Notes: a model not told the origin generated them from the sequence alone. Shown: positions 1-5,418, numbered from the stretch's first letter. The stretch is DNA of 5,418 nt from an uncultured Bacillota bacterium (GCA_902465215.1 CABQMM010000108.1:1-5418); one strand, 5' to 3'. A program made the numbers and translations.

Positions 1-6
1 TTTGTG

Positions 7-35
7 TTGACAGGCAACAAAATATATGGTACTAT
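7..35 (+). promoter_or_regulatory. Sigma-A-type promoter of the leader-metQNI operon
   Basis: TTGACA at 7-12 matches the -35 consensus exactly. TACTAT at 30-35 matches four of six bases of the -10 consensus, and the spacer is the ideal 17 nt. Transcription would start near 41-43, about 40 nt before the leader ORF and about 190 nt before the intrinsic terminator. No other convincing promoter is seen between here and metQ, so metQ expression should depend on passing that terminator. The promoter sits at the window edge, so operators upstream of -35 cannot be judged. Confidence 0.8.
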
Positions 36-81
36 CCTAACAGATTTGAAAATTGATTCTTGAGGAAAGGAGAAACACACC

Positions 82-216
82 ATGAGAAAATTGACATTCA
101 AGGCAGCAAGCGTTATGATGATGATGGAAATGTGCATGTGCAGCATGTGCATGCTTTGCGATACAATTTTTTCAAATGTGCTTTCCATCACCAAGACGAA
201 AACTTGTTTTCAATAA
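82..216 (+). CDS. Met/Cys-rich leader peptide (44 aa) of the methionine uptake operon
   Basis: This small ORF starts at ATG 82, has an AAGGAG ribosome binding site at 67-72 (9-nt spacing) and ends with TAA at 214-216. It lies between the promoter and an intrinsic terminator. Residues 12-26 read MMMMEMCMCSMCMLC: eight Met and four Cys in fifteen residues. The N-terminus (MRKLTFKAASV) and the tail (residues 27-44, one more Cys) are ordinary. Composition, size and position match an amino-acid-sensing leader peptide such as those of trp, his or leu operons, here tuned to sulfur amino acids. The last Cys codon of the cluster (157-159) ends 10 nt before the antiterminator arm at 170, so a ribosome stalled in the cluster should leave that arm mostly or wholly exposed. 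The family is not one I recognise by name. The main alternative is a small metal-binding peptide, since MxM and CxC patterns can bind copper, but the flanking RNA structure favours a regulatory role. Confidence 0.85.
   Translation: MRKLTFKAASVMMMMEMCMCSMCMLCDTIFSNVLSITKTKTCFQ
126..186 (+). promoter_or_regulatory. Candidate anti-antiterminator pairing (leader codons with region 2)
   Basis: GGAAA at 126-130 can pair with TTTCC at 182-186. After a 3-nt bulge, GCATGT at 134-139 can pair with 176-181 using two G-U pairs. This pairing would sequester the antiterminator arm when no ribosome masks the Met/Cys codons, leaving the terminator free to form. It competes with a local hairpin at 134-154 (nine pairs including two G-U, loop GCA) that could act as a transcription pause structure early in the leader. 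Both are hand-folded and the energetic balance is unknown. Confidence 0.45.
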
Positions 217-249
217 ACGATATGGAATTTTCGGAGAGCTCATTTGAAA
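170..249 (+). promoter_or_regulatory. Antiterminator stem, mutually exclusive with the terminator
   Basis: TTTCAAATGTGCTTTCC at 170-186 pairs antiparallel with 233-249. Sixteen of seventeen positions pair, including one G-U (183 with 236), and the only mismatch is T179 with T240. The 3' partner is the whole 5' arm and loop of the intrinsic terminator, so the two structures cannot coexist. The 5' partner begins 10 nt after the last codon of the Met/Cys cluster. This is the expected geometry for ribosome-controlled attenuation: a stalled ribosome allows this stem, and a moving ribosome disrupts it. Confidence 0.82.
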
Positions 250-263
250 GAGCTCTCTTTTTT
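234..263 (+). terminator. Intrinsic terminator (attenuator) before metQ
   Basis: GAGAGCTC at 234-241 and GAGCTCTC at 250-257 form a perfect 8-bp stem with an 8-nt loop (ATTTGAAA), followed directly by six T (258-263). It lies 17 nt after the leader peptide stop codon and 47 nt before metQ. The operon promoter is upstream, so this is a regulated terminator rather than the end of a preceding gene. Confidence 0.9.
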
Positions 264-310
264 ATTCCGAGACAAAATCAAAATTACATGAAAAAACGGA
301 GGTAACCAAA

Positions 311-1168
311 ATGAAAAAAGTTTTATCCACAGTTTTAACACTGACATTAGTATTCGCACTTGCGATTGCTTTCACAGGCTGCGGCAGCAGCGATGAATCT
401 TCAATTGAAATCGCTGTTCCAAACGACACGACAAACGAAGCAAGAGCGCTCCTTCTTCTGCAGGATCAGGGAATCATCACACTTGCTGACGGCGCAGGCA
501 TTACTGCAACAGTAAAGGACATCGTAGACAATCCGAAGAACATCAAGTTCCAGGAAGTCGAAGCAGCTCAGCTCCCTACAGTATTACAGGATGTTGATTA
601 CGCAGTTATCAACTCCAACTATGCACTTGACGCAGGACTCAACCCTGTAGGCGACGCACTGGCAATCGAAGGCGCATCTTCTGCATACAGCAACATTCTC
701 GCTGTTAAGGAAGGCAACGAAAACACAGATAAGATTAAGGCTTTAAAGGCAGCTCTTGAAAGCAAGCAGGTCGCTGATTTCATCGCAAAAGAATATGACG
801 GCGCTGTAGTAAGCACAGTAGAAAACCCGGGAGATGGATATGACGCAAGCGTTGATTACGATGCATTAAAGGGCACAGAAATCACAGTTGCAGCCTCCCC
901 TACACCACATGCTGAAATCCTTGACGTTGCAAAGGAAATCCTCGAAGCAAAAGGCGTTGCATTAAAGATTGTTGAATTCACTGACTATGTTCAGCCGAAC
1001 AATGTTGTAGACAGCGGCGACATCGATGCAAACTACTTCCAGCACCTGCCTTACCTTGAAGACTTCAATGCACAAAACGGCACAAACGTTGTTTCCGTAG
1101 CAGCAGTTCACGTAGAACCGATGGGCTTATACGGCGGCAAGCAGACTACACTCGACGCATTAAAATAA
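311..1168 (+). CDS. metQ: Methionine-binding lipoprotein MetQ (NlpA family), circularly permuted
   Basis: This 285-aa protein is the substrate-binding lipoprotein of a methionine ABC importer and should be anchored outside the membrane. Residues 1-23 are a signal peptide with lipobox FTGC, so Cys24 would be lipidated. The start ATG has GGAGGT at 298-303. The order of family motifs is unusual. Directly after the lipobox come the motifs of the normal second half: AVPNDTTNEARALLLLQ (35-51), NPKN (74-77), EAAQLP (84-89), VIN (99-101), SNIL (127-130) and YDGAVV (162-167). A linker follows (about 168-188). Then come motifs of the normal first half: SPTPHAEIL (196-204), FTDYVQPN (223-230), DIDANYFQHLPYLEDF (237-252), EPMGLY (269-274) and a terminal LDALK. 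Nothing seems missing, and positions usually conserved at the ligand site (R45, N101, N128, F243, H245) are present. It is followed by metN after 22 nt. The methionine assignment rests on family and on metN/metI context; related NlpA proteins bind other small ligands. Confidence 0.9.
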   Translation: MKKVLSTVLTLTLVFALAIAFTGCGSSDESSIEIAVPNDTTNEARALLLLQDQGIITLADGAGITATVKDIVDNPKNIKFQEVEAAQLPTVLQDVDYAVINSNYALDAGLNPVGDALAIEGASSAYSNILAVKEGNENTDKIKALKAALESKQVADFIAKEYDGAVVSTVENPGDGYDASVDYDALKGTEITVAASPTPHAEILDVAKEILEAKGVALKIVEFTDYVQPNNVVDSGDIDANYFQHLPYLEDFNAQNGTNVVSVAAVHVEPMGLYGGKQTTLDALK

Positions 1169-1190
1169 AAGAAAATAGGAGCCTTGAGAA

Positions 1191-2204
1191 ATGATAGAAA
1201 TTAAAAATCTTTCGAAAACATTCTCAGGCAGCGGTAATACAGTCGAAGCACTCAAAAATATCTCCATCACAATCGCTGATGGAGATATTTATGGCATTAT
1301 CGGCATGAGCGGAGCAGGAAAAAGTACGCTCGTAAGATGTATTAACATGCTGGAACGCCCGACAGAAGGAAGCGTTTTAATCGACGGATGCGATTTAGGC
1401 GCGCTTTCCGAAGCGGAACTGAGAAAAATACGCAGAAATGTTACCATGATATTCCAAAGCTTCAACCTGCTCGCACAGCGTACCTGTCTGAAGAATGTCT
1501 GCTTTCCGCTTGAGCTTGCAGGTGTAGCGAAGGCAGACGCGAAAAAGCGTGCAATGGAGCTTCTTGAGCTGGTCGGACTCCCGGATAAGGCGGATTCCTA
1601 TCCTGCGCAGCTTTCCGGCGGACAGCAGCAGAGAATCGCAATTGCCAGAGCGCTGGCTACAGACCCGAAAATTTTGCTTTGCGACGAAGCTACAAGCGCA
1701 CTTGACCCGAATACTACCCACTCTGTTCTTTCCCTGATAAAAGACATCAATAAAAAACTCGGCATTACGGTTATCATAATTACACATCAGATGAGCGTTG
1801 TGGAAGAAGTCTGCAATAAAGTCGCAATCCTCGACCATGGCGAAGTGGTTGAAGAAGGTGCGGTTTCCGATGTTTTCTCCAAACCGCAATCCGCTGCTGC
1901 GAAAAAACTGGTATTCCCGGACGGCGTGGCAGATACGCTTCCTCTCAAGGAAAATGAACACCATCTGCGTGTTGTTTTCAACGGCGCAGATGCAACCAAT
2001 ACACCTCTCATTGCAAAGCTTGCGATGGATAAAGGCATCGCTGCCAATATTTTAGGTGCAAGCACGAAGAGCATTGAAGGTAAGGCTTACGGCAATATGC
2101 TTCTTGGCATTTCCGGAGATGAAAAGACCGTACAGGAAGCGATTTCCTATTTAAGTGAAATCAGTAATGTCATTACAGAGGAGGTGGATCAGGATGTTCG
2201 ATAG
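1191..2204 (+). CDS. metN: Methionine ABC importer ATPase MetN with C-terminal NIL domain
   Basis: This is the cytoplasmic ATPase (337 aa) that powers methionine uptake through MetI. The nucleotide-binding domain spans about residues 1-240: Walker A GMSGAGKST (38-46), Q-loop Q89, signature LSGGQ (141-145), Walker B ILLCDE (161-166) and switch His199. Residues about 255-335 form the regulatory NIL domain typical of MetN, which in characterised members binds methionine and inhibits transport when cytoplasmic methionine is high. The length fits the family (about 340). The ATG at 1191 follows AGGAG at 1177-1181. The gene overlaps metI by 11 bases, suggesting translational coupling. A perfect 14-bp inverted repeat lies inside its first 100 bases. 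All catalytic motifs are intact. Confidence 0.95.
   Translation: MIEIKNLSKTFSGSGNTVEALKNISITIADGDIYGIIGMSGAGKSTLVRCINMLERPTEGSVLIDGCDLGALSEAELRKIRRNVTMIFQSFNLLAQRTCLKNVCFPLELAGVAKADAKKRAMELLELVGLPDKADSYPAQLSGGQQQRIAIARALATDPKILLCDEATSALDPNTTHSVLSLIKDINKKLGITVIIITHQMSVVEEVCNKVAILDHGEVVEEGAVSDVFSKPQSAAAKKLVFPDGVADTLPLKENEHHLRVVFNGADATNTPLIAKLAMDKGIAANILGASTKSIEGKAYGNMLLGISGDEKTVQEAISYLSEISNVITEEVDQDVR
1256..1290 (+). repeat. Perfect 14-bp inverted repeat inside metN
   Basis: AAATATCTCCATCA at 1256-1269 is the exact reverse complement of 1277-1290, with a 7-nt loop (CAATCGC). It lies 66-100 bases into metN and encodes part of the first strands of the ATPase domain. No U-tract follows, so it is not an intrinsic terminator. 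In mRNA it would form a strong hairpin just downstream of metQ, where it could slow ribosomes or protect the metQ end from 3' exonucleases. Confidence 0.75.
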
Positions 2205-2898
2205 TATACTGGCTTCTGAAAGCGTACAGGAAGCTCTCAGCATTTTGCAGACAGAATTTCCGCTCGCAATCTGGGAAACTTTCTATGTGACAATTTTGTC
2301 AACACTTTTTGCATCCATTATCGGCCTGCCCCTCGGCGTACTCGTAACCGTCGGCAGCAGGGACGGCATTCTGCCGCTTCCGAAATGGCTGATGACGATT
2401 TTGGATGTAGTAATCAACTTGCTGCGTTCCGTGCCGTTCCTGATTCTGATGATTATGGTTATTCCGCTTACGAGACTGATTGTGGGAACTCCGGTCGGCA
2501 CGGTGGCTTCTATCGTACCGCTGACGATTGCGGCATTTCCTTTCATCGCAAGACTTGTGGAAAGCAGCCTGCGTGAGGTAAGCCCGAACATCATCGAAGC
2601 GGCGCAGAGCATGGGCGCAACTCCATTCCAAGTTATCGTAAAAGTTCTGATTCCGGAAAGCGTTCCTTCACTAATTTCGAACGGAACTATTGCAATTACG
2701 ACGATTTTAGGTTATTCTGCTATGAGTGGTATTATCGGCGGCGGCGGCCTCGGCAAAATCGCCATCAATTACGGCTACTACCGCTATAAGACTTTGGTTA
2801 TGATTTTAGCAGTTATTCTGCTGATTATCATGGTTCAGGTTTTCCAAAGTCTGGGTACGTACTTAGTTAAGAAATTAGACAGAAGGAGTTTCGATTAA
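2194..2898 (+). CDS. metI: Methionine ABC importer permease MetI
   Basis: This 234-aa integral membrane permease forms the translocation path of the importer and pairs with MetN. The EAA coupling motif is clear at residues 135-156 (EAAQSMGATPFQVIVKVLIPES). About five hydrophobic segments are seen near 25-53, 65-92, 100-122, 163-183 and 198-220, and GGGGLG at 182-187 is typical of MetI. I chose ATG 2194 because AGGAGGT at 2179-2185 sits 8 nt upstream, and the resulting N-terminus (MFDSILAS) and length fit the family. A GTG at 2155 would add 13 residues but has no ribosome binding site. The gene starts 11 bases inside metN and ends 2 bases before the ABC-F gene, whose ribosome binding site lies in the last metI codons. 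Confidence 0.95.
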   Translation: MFDSILASESVQEALSILQTEFPLAIWETFYVTILSTLFASIIGLPLGVLVTVGSRDGILPLPKWLMTILDVVINLLRSVPFLILMIMVIPLTRLIVGTPVGTVASIVPLTIAAFPFIARLVESSLREVSPNIIEAAQSMGATPFQVIVKVLIPESVPSLISNGTIAITTILGYSAMSGIIGGGGLGKIAINYGYYRYKTLVMILAVILLIIMVQVFQSLGTYLVKKLDRRSFD

Positions 2899-2900
2899 AC

Positions 2901-4466
2901 ATGAGCTTACTCACAGTAGAAAATGTAACGCACGGCTTCGGCGCCAGACAGATTTTAGAGGATGCGTCTTTCAGACTTCTGAAAGGTGAGCATATCGGTC
3001 TCATCGGCGCCAACGGGGAGGGAAAATCCACTTTCCTGAATATTATAACCGGAAAAATCATGCCGGATTCCGGCAAAATCACATGGTCCCGCCATGTCAC
3101 AGTCGGCTATCTGGACCAGCATTCCGTTCTGAAAAAAGGCATGAGCATCCGCGAAGTGCTTCGCACCGCATTCAATCATATGTACGAGCTGGAAGCGGAA
3201 ATGCTGAAGATTTACGAAGATATGGCTCTTCCGGAGAATGGGGACAAAATGGACGAAATGATGGAAGATGCCGGCGAAATTCAGCAAATCCTTGAATACA
3301 GCGGCTTCTATCAGTTAGATGCCAAGATTGAGGAAGTTGCAGGCGGTCTGGGGCTTCGCGACATTGGGCTCGACAAGGATGTATCCGACCTTTCCGGCGG
3401 CCAGCGCACGAAAGTTCTGCTGGTGAAGCTTTTGCTCGAAAATCCGTCGATTCTGATTTTGGACGAACCGACGAACTATCTGGACCACGAGCATATCGTG
3501 TGGCTTACCAGATACCTTCAAAACTATGAGAATGCTTTCATTCTCGTTTCACACGATGTAGAATTTTTAAACTCCGTAGTTAATGTAATATATAATTTGG
3601 ACGGCGGCAATCTCACCCGTTACACGGGCGATTACGAAAACTTCCGCCGTATGTACGAAATTCAGAAAGCGCAGGAAAAAGCCGCTTACGAGCGTCAGCA
3701 GGCGGAAATCGAAAAGCTTGAGGATTTCATTGCCAGAAACAAAGCCCGCGTTGCGACACGCGGCATGGCAAACTCCCGTCAGAAGCAGCTTGATAAGATG
3801 GAAATACTCGAACGTCCGACCGAAAAGATTAAGCCGGAATTTAACTTCCTGATGGCACGCACACCGAGCCGCTTCGTGGTCGAAGCAAAGGACTTGGTCA
3901 TCGGATACAGTCAGGATGAACCGCTCACAAGACCTGTATCTTTTACGCTTGAGCGCGGTCAGAAGGTTGCCATCGTAGGAACCAACGGACTCGGCAAATC
4001 TACGCTTCTGAAAACGATTCTCGGCAAGCTCCCGCCGCTTTCCGGCGAGGCTCAGCTTGGGGACTATCTCTTCCCGGGCTATTTTGAGCAGGAAGCAGAC
4101 CGCGACTCACAAGAAACCGCCCTTGACACATTCTGGGCACAGTTTCCTTCGATGGAAAATCGTGAAGTTCGCCTGTGCCTTGCCAAATGCGGTCTGACGA
4201 ACGAACATATCACAAGTCAGATGCGGGTGCTTTCCGGCGGCGAAAACGCGAAGGTGCGTCTTGCCATCGTGATGAACCGCGAGCACAATTGGCTCGTGCT
4301 CGACGAACCGACGAACCACCTTGATGTGGACGCAAAGGACGAATTAAAGCGCGCTTTAACGGAATTTCCGGGAACGATTTTACTCGTTTCCCACGACCCG
4401 CTCTTCTATGAAGACTTCGTAACCGATGTCTGGAATGTAGAGGACTGGACAACGAAAATCGTATAA
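2901..4466 (+). CDS. ABC-F family ATPase (ribosome-associated, YkpA/YbiT-like)
   Basis: This soluble 521-aa protein has two ABC ATPase domains and no membrane segments, the ABC-F plan. These proteins act at the ribosomal E site as translation factors or, in some branches, as antibiotic-resistance factors. Domain 1: Walker A GANGEGKST (36-44), LSGGQ (164-168), ILILDEP (184-190), H218. Domain 2: Walker A GTNGLGKST (360-368), LSGGE (444-448), LVLDEP (465-470), H498. Between them is a charged, coiled-coil-like linker (about 245-320) containing ARNKARVATRGMANSRQKQL, the P-site tRNA interaction motif region. The linker is short and there is no long C-terminal extension, which favours a housekeeping translation factor over a resistance protein, though resistance cannot be excluded. 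ATG 2901 follows AAGGAG at 2883-2888 inside the metI end. With only 2 bases after the metI stop and no terminator, it should be co-transcribed with metQNI and subject to the same attenuator. Confidence 0.9.
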   Translation: MSLLTVENVTHGFGARQILEDASFRLLKGEHIGLIGANGEGKSTFLNIITGKIMPDSGKITWSRHVTVGYLDQHSVLKKGMSIREVLRTAFNHMYELEAEMLKIYEDMALPENGDKMDEMMEDAGEIQQILEYSGFYQLDAKIEEVAGGLGLRDIGLDKDVSDLSGGQRTKVLLVKLLLENPSILILDEPTNYLDHEHIVWLTRYLQNYENAFILVSHDVEFLNSVVNVIYNLDGGNLTRYTGDYENFRRMYEIQKAQEKAAYERQQAEIEKLEDFIARNKARVATRGMANSRQKQLDKMEILERPTEKIKPEFNFLMARTPSRFVVEAKDLVIGYSQDEPLTRPVSFTLERGQKVAIVGTNGLGKSTLLKTILGKLPPLSGEAQLGDYLFPGYFEQEADRDSQETALDTFWAQFPSMENREVRLCLAKCGLTNEHITSQMRVLSGGENAKVRLAIVMNREHNWLVLDEPTNHLDVDAKDELKRALTEFPGTILLVSHDPLFYEDFVTDVWNVEDWTTKIV

Positions 4467-4470
4467 CTTT

Positions 4471-4486
4471 TGCTCAATTTTGAGCA
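4471..4486. repeat. Small hairpin after the ABC-F stop codon
   Basis: TGCTCA at 4471-4476 and TGAGCA at 4481-4486 form a 6-bp stem with a 4-nt loop (ATTT). It lies 4 nt after the stop codon and directly before the main terminator. It has no T-run of its own and may only stack with or assist the following terminator. Confidence 0.4.
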
Positions 4487-4490
4487 TGCA

Positions 4491-4528
4491 AAAAGACCTG
4501 CCTTGGTTACCGCAGGTCTTTTGTTTTT
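4491..4528. terminator. Bidirectional intrinsic terminator between convergent genes
   Basis: AAAAGACCTGC at 4491-4501 and GCAGGTCTTTT at 4512-4522 form a perfect 11-bp stem with a 10-nt loop. On the plus strand a T-rich tail follows (TTTT inside the stem, then G and five T to 4528). On the minus strand the A-run at 4490-4494 supplies the U-tract. It thus serves both the met operon and the convergent CDF gene, whose stop codon (4527-4529) touches the tail. Confidence 0.9.
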
Positions 4529-5418
4529 ATTCTACATATGCACGGTCAAATTCGACAACCGCATGAAAATTCGGATTGTATGATGCCACCGCTCTTGCAA
4601 ACTTCTCGGAAATTTCTTCGTTTGACAGCTTGCACTCCGGTGATACCGCAATATCAAATACCACATTGGTATGGGTCGGCCCCGGAACAATCCTGAGATC
4701 GTGAAAGTTGCAAATCCCGTCGAGTCTGCCTACCGTTTCCATCAAAACATGCTTCAGCGGTTCTCTGTTCGGATCGCTCAAATCGATCGGATCCATGTGA
4801 ACCGTACAGTTTATCCCCAGTTTCTTCGCGATGTCATGCTCAATGTTATCAATCATGTCGTGGCTGACCATTACATCCACAGCTGCGTCAACTTCCACGT
4901 GAAGCGATGCAAAAACCTTTCCCGGTCCGTAATTATGTACCGCAAGGTCATGCAGTCCGAGCACGCCTTCATAGCTGTTTGCTATTTTCTCAATTGCAGC
5001 CACCATTTCCGAATCCGGAGCCTCTCCGAGCAGCGGGCTTACCGTTTCCTTAACCAAGCCAATTCCCGACCATATGATAAACAGTGCCACCAAAACGCCC
5101 ATATAACCGTCAATCTGTATTTGAAACAGTTCGCCTATAATCAGGCTCAGGAGAACCGCAGAAGTTGCGATTACATCGTTTCGGCTGTCTGCGCCCGTCG
5201 CAATCAAAGTCATCGAATTGATTCGTCTGCCTGCCGAAATATTAAAGCACGCCTGCCAGATTTTGATTCCGATTGCAAGAAGCAGCACGATTACAACCGT
5301 TGGACTGAATTCCGTCGGCGTCGGCGCAAAAATCTTTTCCGCCGAGCTTTTCCCCAGCTCCAATCCCACAACAATGATAATAACCGATACCAAGAGCCCT
5401 GCCAGATACTCAATCCGC
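4527..5418 (-). CDS. Cation diffusion facilitator (CDF) metal efflux transporter, 5' end outside window
   Basis: A proton- or counter-ion-coupled divalent metal exporter of the inner membrane; 296 residues are visible. The frame stays open to the window edge, and the first residues (RIEYLAGLL) match the segment just before TM3 in CDF proteins, so about 80-100 residues including TM1-TM2 lie beyond the window. An internal TTG at 5393 is not the start. Counting from the window edge, TM3 is about 5-22, TM4 39-58, TM5 79-98 and TM6 104-121. The metal site of TM5 reads D77-S-R-N-D81, a DxxxD rather than the HxxxD of zinc-type members, pointing to Mn or Fe; the partner site in TM2 cannot be seen. 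A cytoplasmic ferredoxin-like dimerization domain (about 151-212) is followed by a second segment of similar pattern (about 234-296). The protein ends at TAA 4527-4529. It is convergent with the met operon and probably unrelated in regulation. Confidence 0.92.
   Translation of the reverse strand, partial: RIEYLAGLLVSVIIIVVGLELGKSSAEKIFAPTPTEFSPTVVIVLLLAIGIKIWQACFNISAGRRINSMTLIATGADSRNDVIATSAVLLSLIIGELFQIQIDGYMGVLVALFIIWSGIGLVKETVSPLLGEAPDSEMVAAIEKIANSYEGVLGLHDLAVHNYGPGKVFASLHVEVDAAVDVMVSHDMIDNIEHDIAKKLGINCTVHMDPIDLSDPNREPLKHVLMETVGRLDGICNFHDLRIVPGPTHTNVVFDIAVSPECKLSNEEISEKFARAVASYNPNFHAVVEFDRAYVE

Noticed and set aside
60..305. An 81-codon open frame starting at TTG 60
   Set aside because: It has no ribosome binding site at a useful distance and runs through the terminator and the metQ ribosome binding site. 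It is a frame shadow of the 82-216 leader peptide, which has an ATG and a proper ribosome binding site.
288..305. Mini-ORF MKKRR just before metQ
   Set aside because: Only five codons, no ribosome binding site, and it overlaps the metQ ribosome binding site. It is most likely chance.
42..310. SAM (S-box) riboswitch or Met T-box in the metQ leader
   Set aside because: No S-box core, K-turn or T-box TGGNACCGCG string is seen, and the leader is too short for a full T-box. The leader peptide explains the terminator better.
1395..1964. 189-codon antisense frame within metN
   Set aside because: It lies wholly opposite conserved ATPase motifs, has no ribosome binding site or recognisable domain, and is a shadow of metN codon usage.
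2155..2193. Upstream GTG start for metI adding 13 residues
   Set aside because: No ribosome binding site precedes it, while ATG 2194 has AGGAGGT at 8-nt spacing and gives the usual MetI N-terminus.
4504..4514. TTGGTTACCGC resembling the T-box antiterminator core
   Set aside because: It is the loop and stem edge of the convergent-gene terminator, with no stem I or specifier region and no gene downstream on that strand.
5391..5393. TTG as start codon of the CDF gene
   Set aside because: The frame remains open to the window edge and the upstream residues RIEYLAGL match the family, so the true start lies outside the window.

Overview
The window looks like a chromosomal stretch from a low-to-moderate GC Gram-positive anaerobe, probably a clostridium-like Bacillota. 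This rests on strong AGGAGG-type ribosome binding sites, a lipoprotein substrate-binding protein with a lipobox, tightly packed genes and short U-tract terminators. I could not run any search, so the taxon is only an inference.

Layout: a promoter lies at the left edge (7-35). It is followed by a roughly 270-base leader that encodes a 44-residue Met/Cys-rich peptide (82-216) and ends in an intrinsic terminator (234-263). Next come metQ (311-1168), metN (1191-2204) and metI (2194-2898), which make a complete MetNIQ-type methionine ABC importer. An ABC-F ATPase gene (2901-4466) starts 2 bases after metI with no terminator between them, so it appears to be the fourth gene of the operon. A bidirectional terminator (4491-4528) separates this operon from a convergent cation diffusion facilitator gene (4527-5418, minus strand), whose 5' end lies outside the window.

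Two things stand out. First, the leader reads as a textbook ribosome-mediated attenuator for sulfur amino acids. Eight Met and four Cys codons lie within 15 codons, and just downstream is a 17-nt segment (170-186) that pairs with the 5' arm and loop of the terminator (233-249) with 16 of 17 pairs. A ribosome held for want of Met-tRNA or Cys-tRNA would leave the antiterminator free and switch the importer on. No SAM (S-box) riboswitch or T-box, the usual Met controls in Bacillota, is visible. Second, the MetQ protein is circularly permuted. The part that is normally the second half of MetQ follows the signal peptide, and the normal first half is at the C-terminus.

Working model: low charged Met/Cys tRNA leads to readthrough of the leader, more MetQ-MetN-MetI for methionine uptake, and more of an ABC-F ribosome-binding ATPase. 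The CDF transporter is a separate unit with a DxxxD site that suggests Mn or Fe export rather than Zn.
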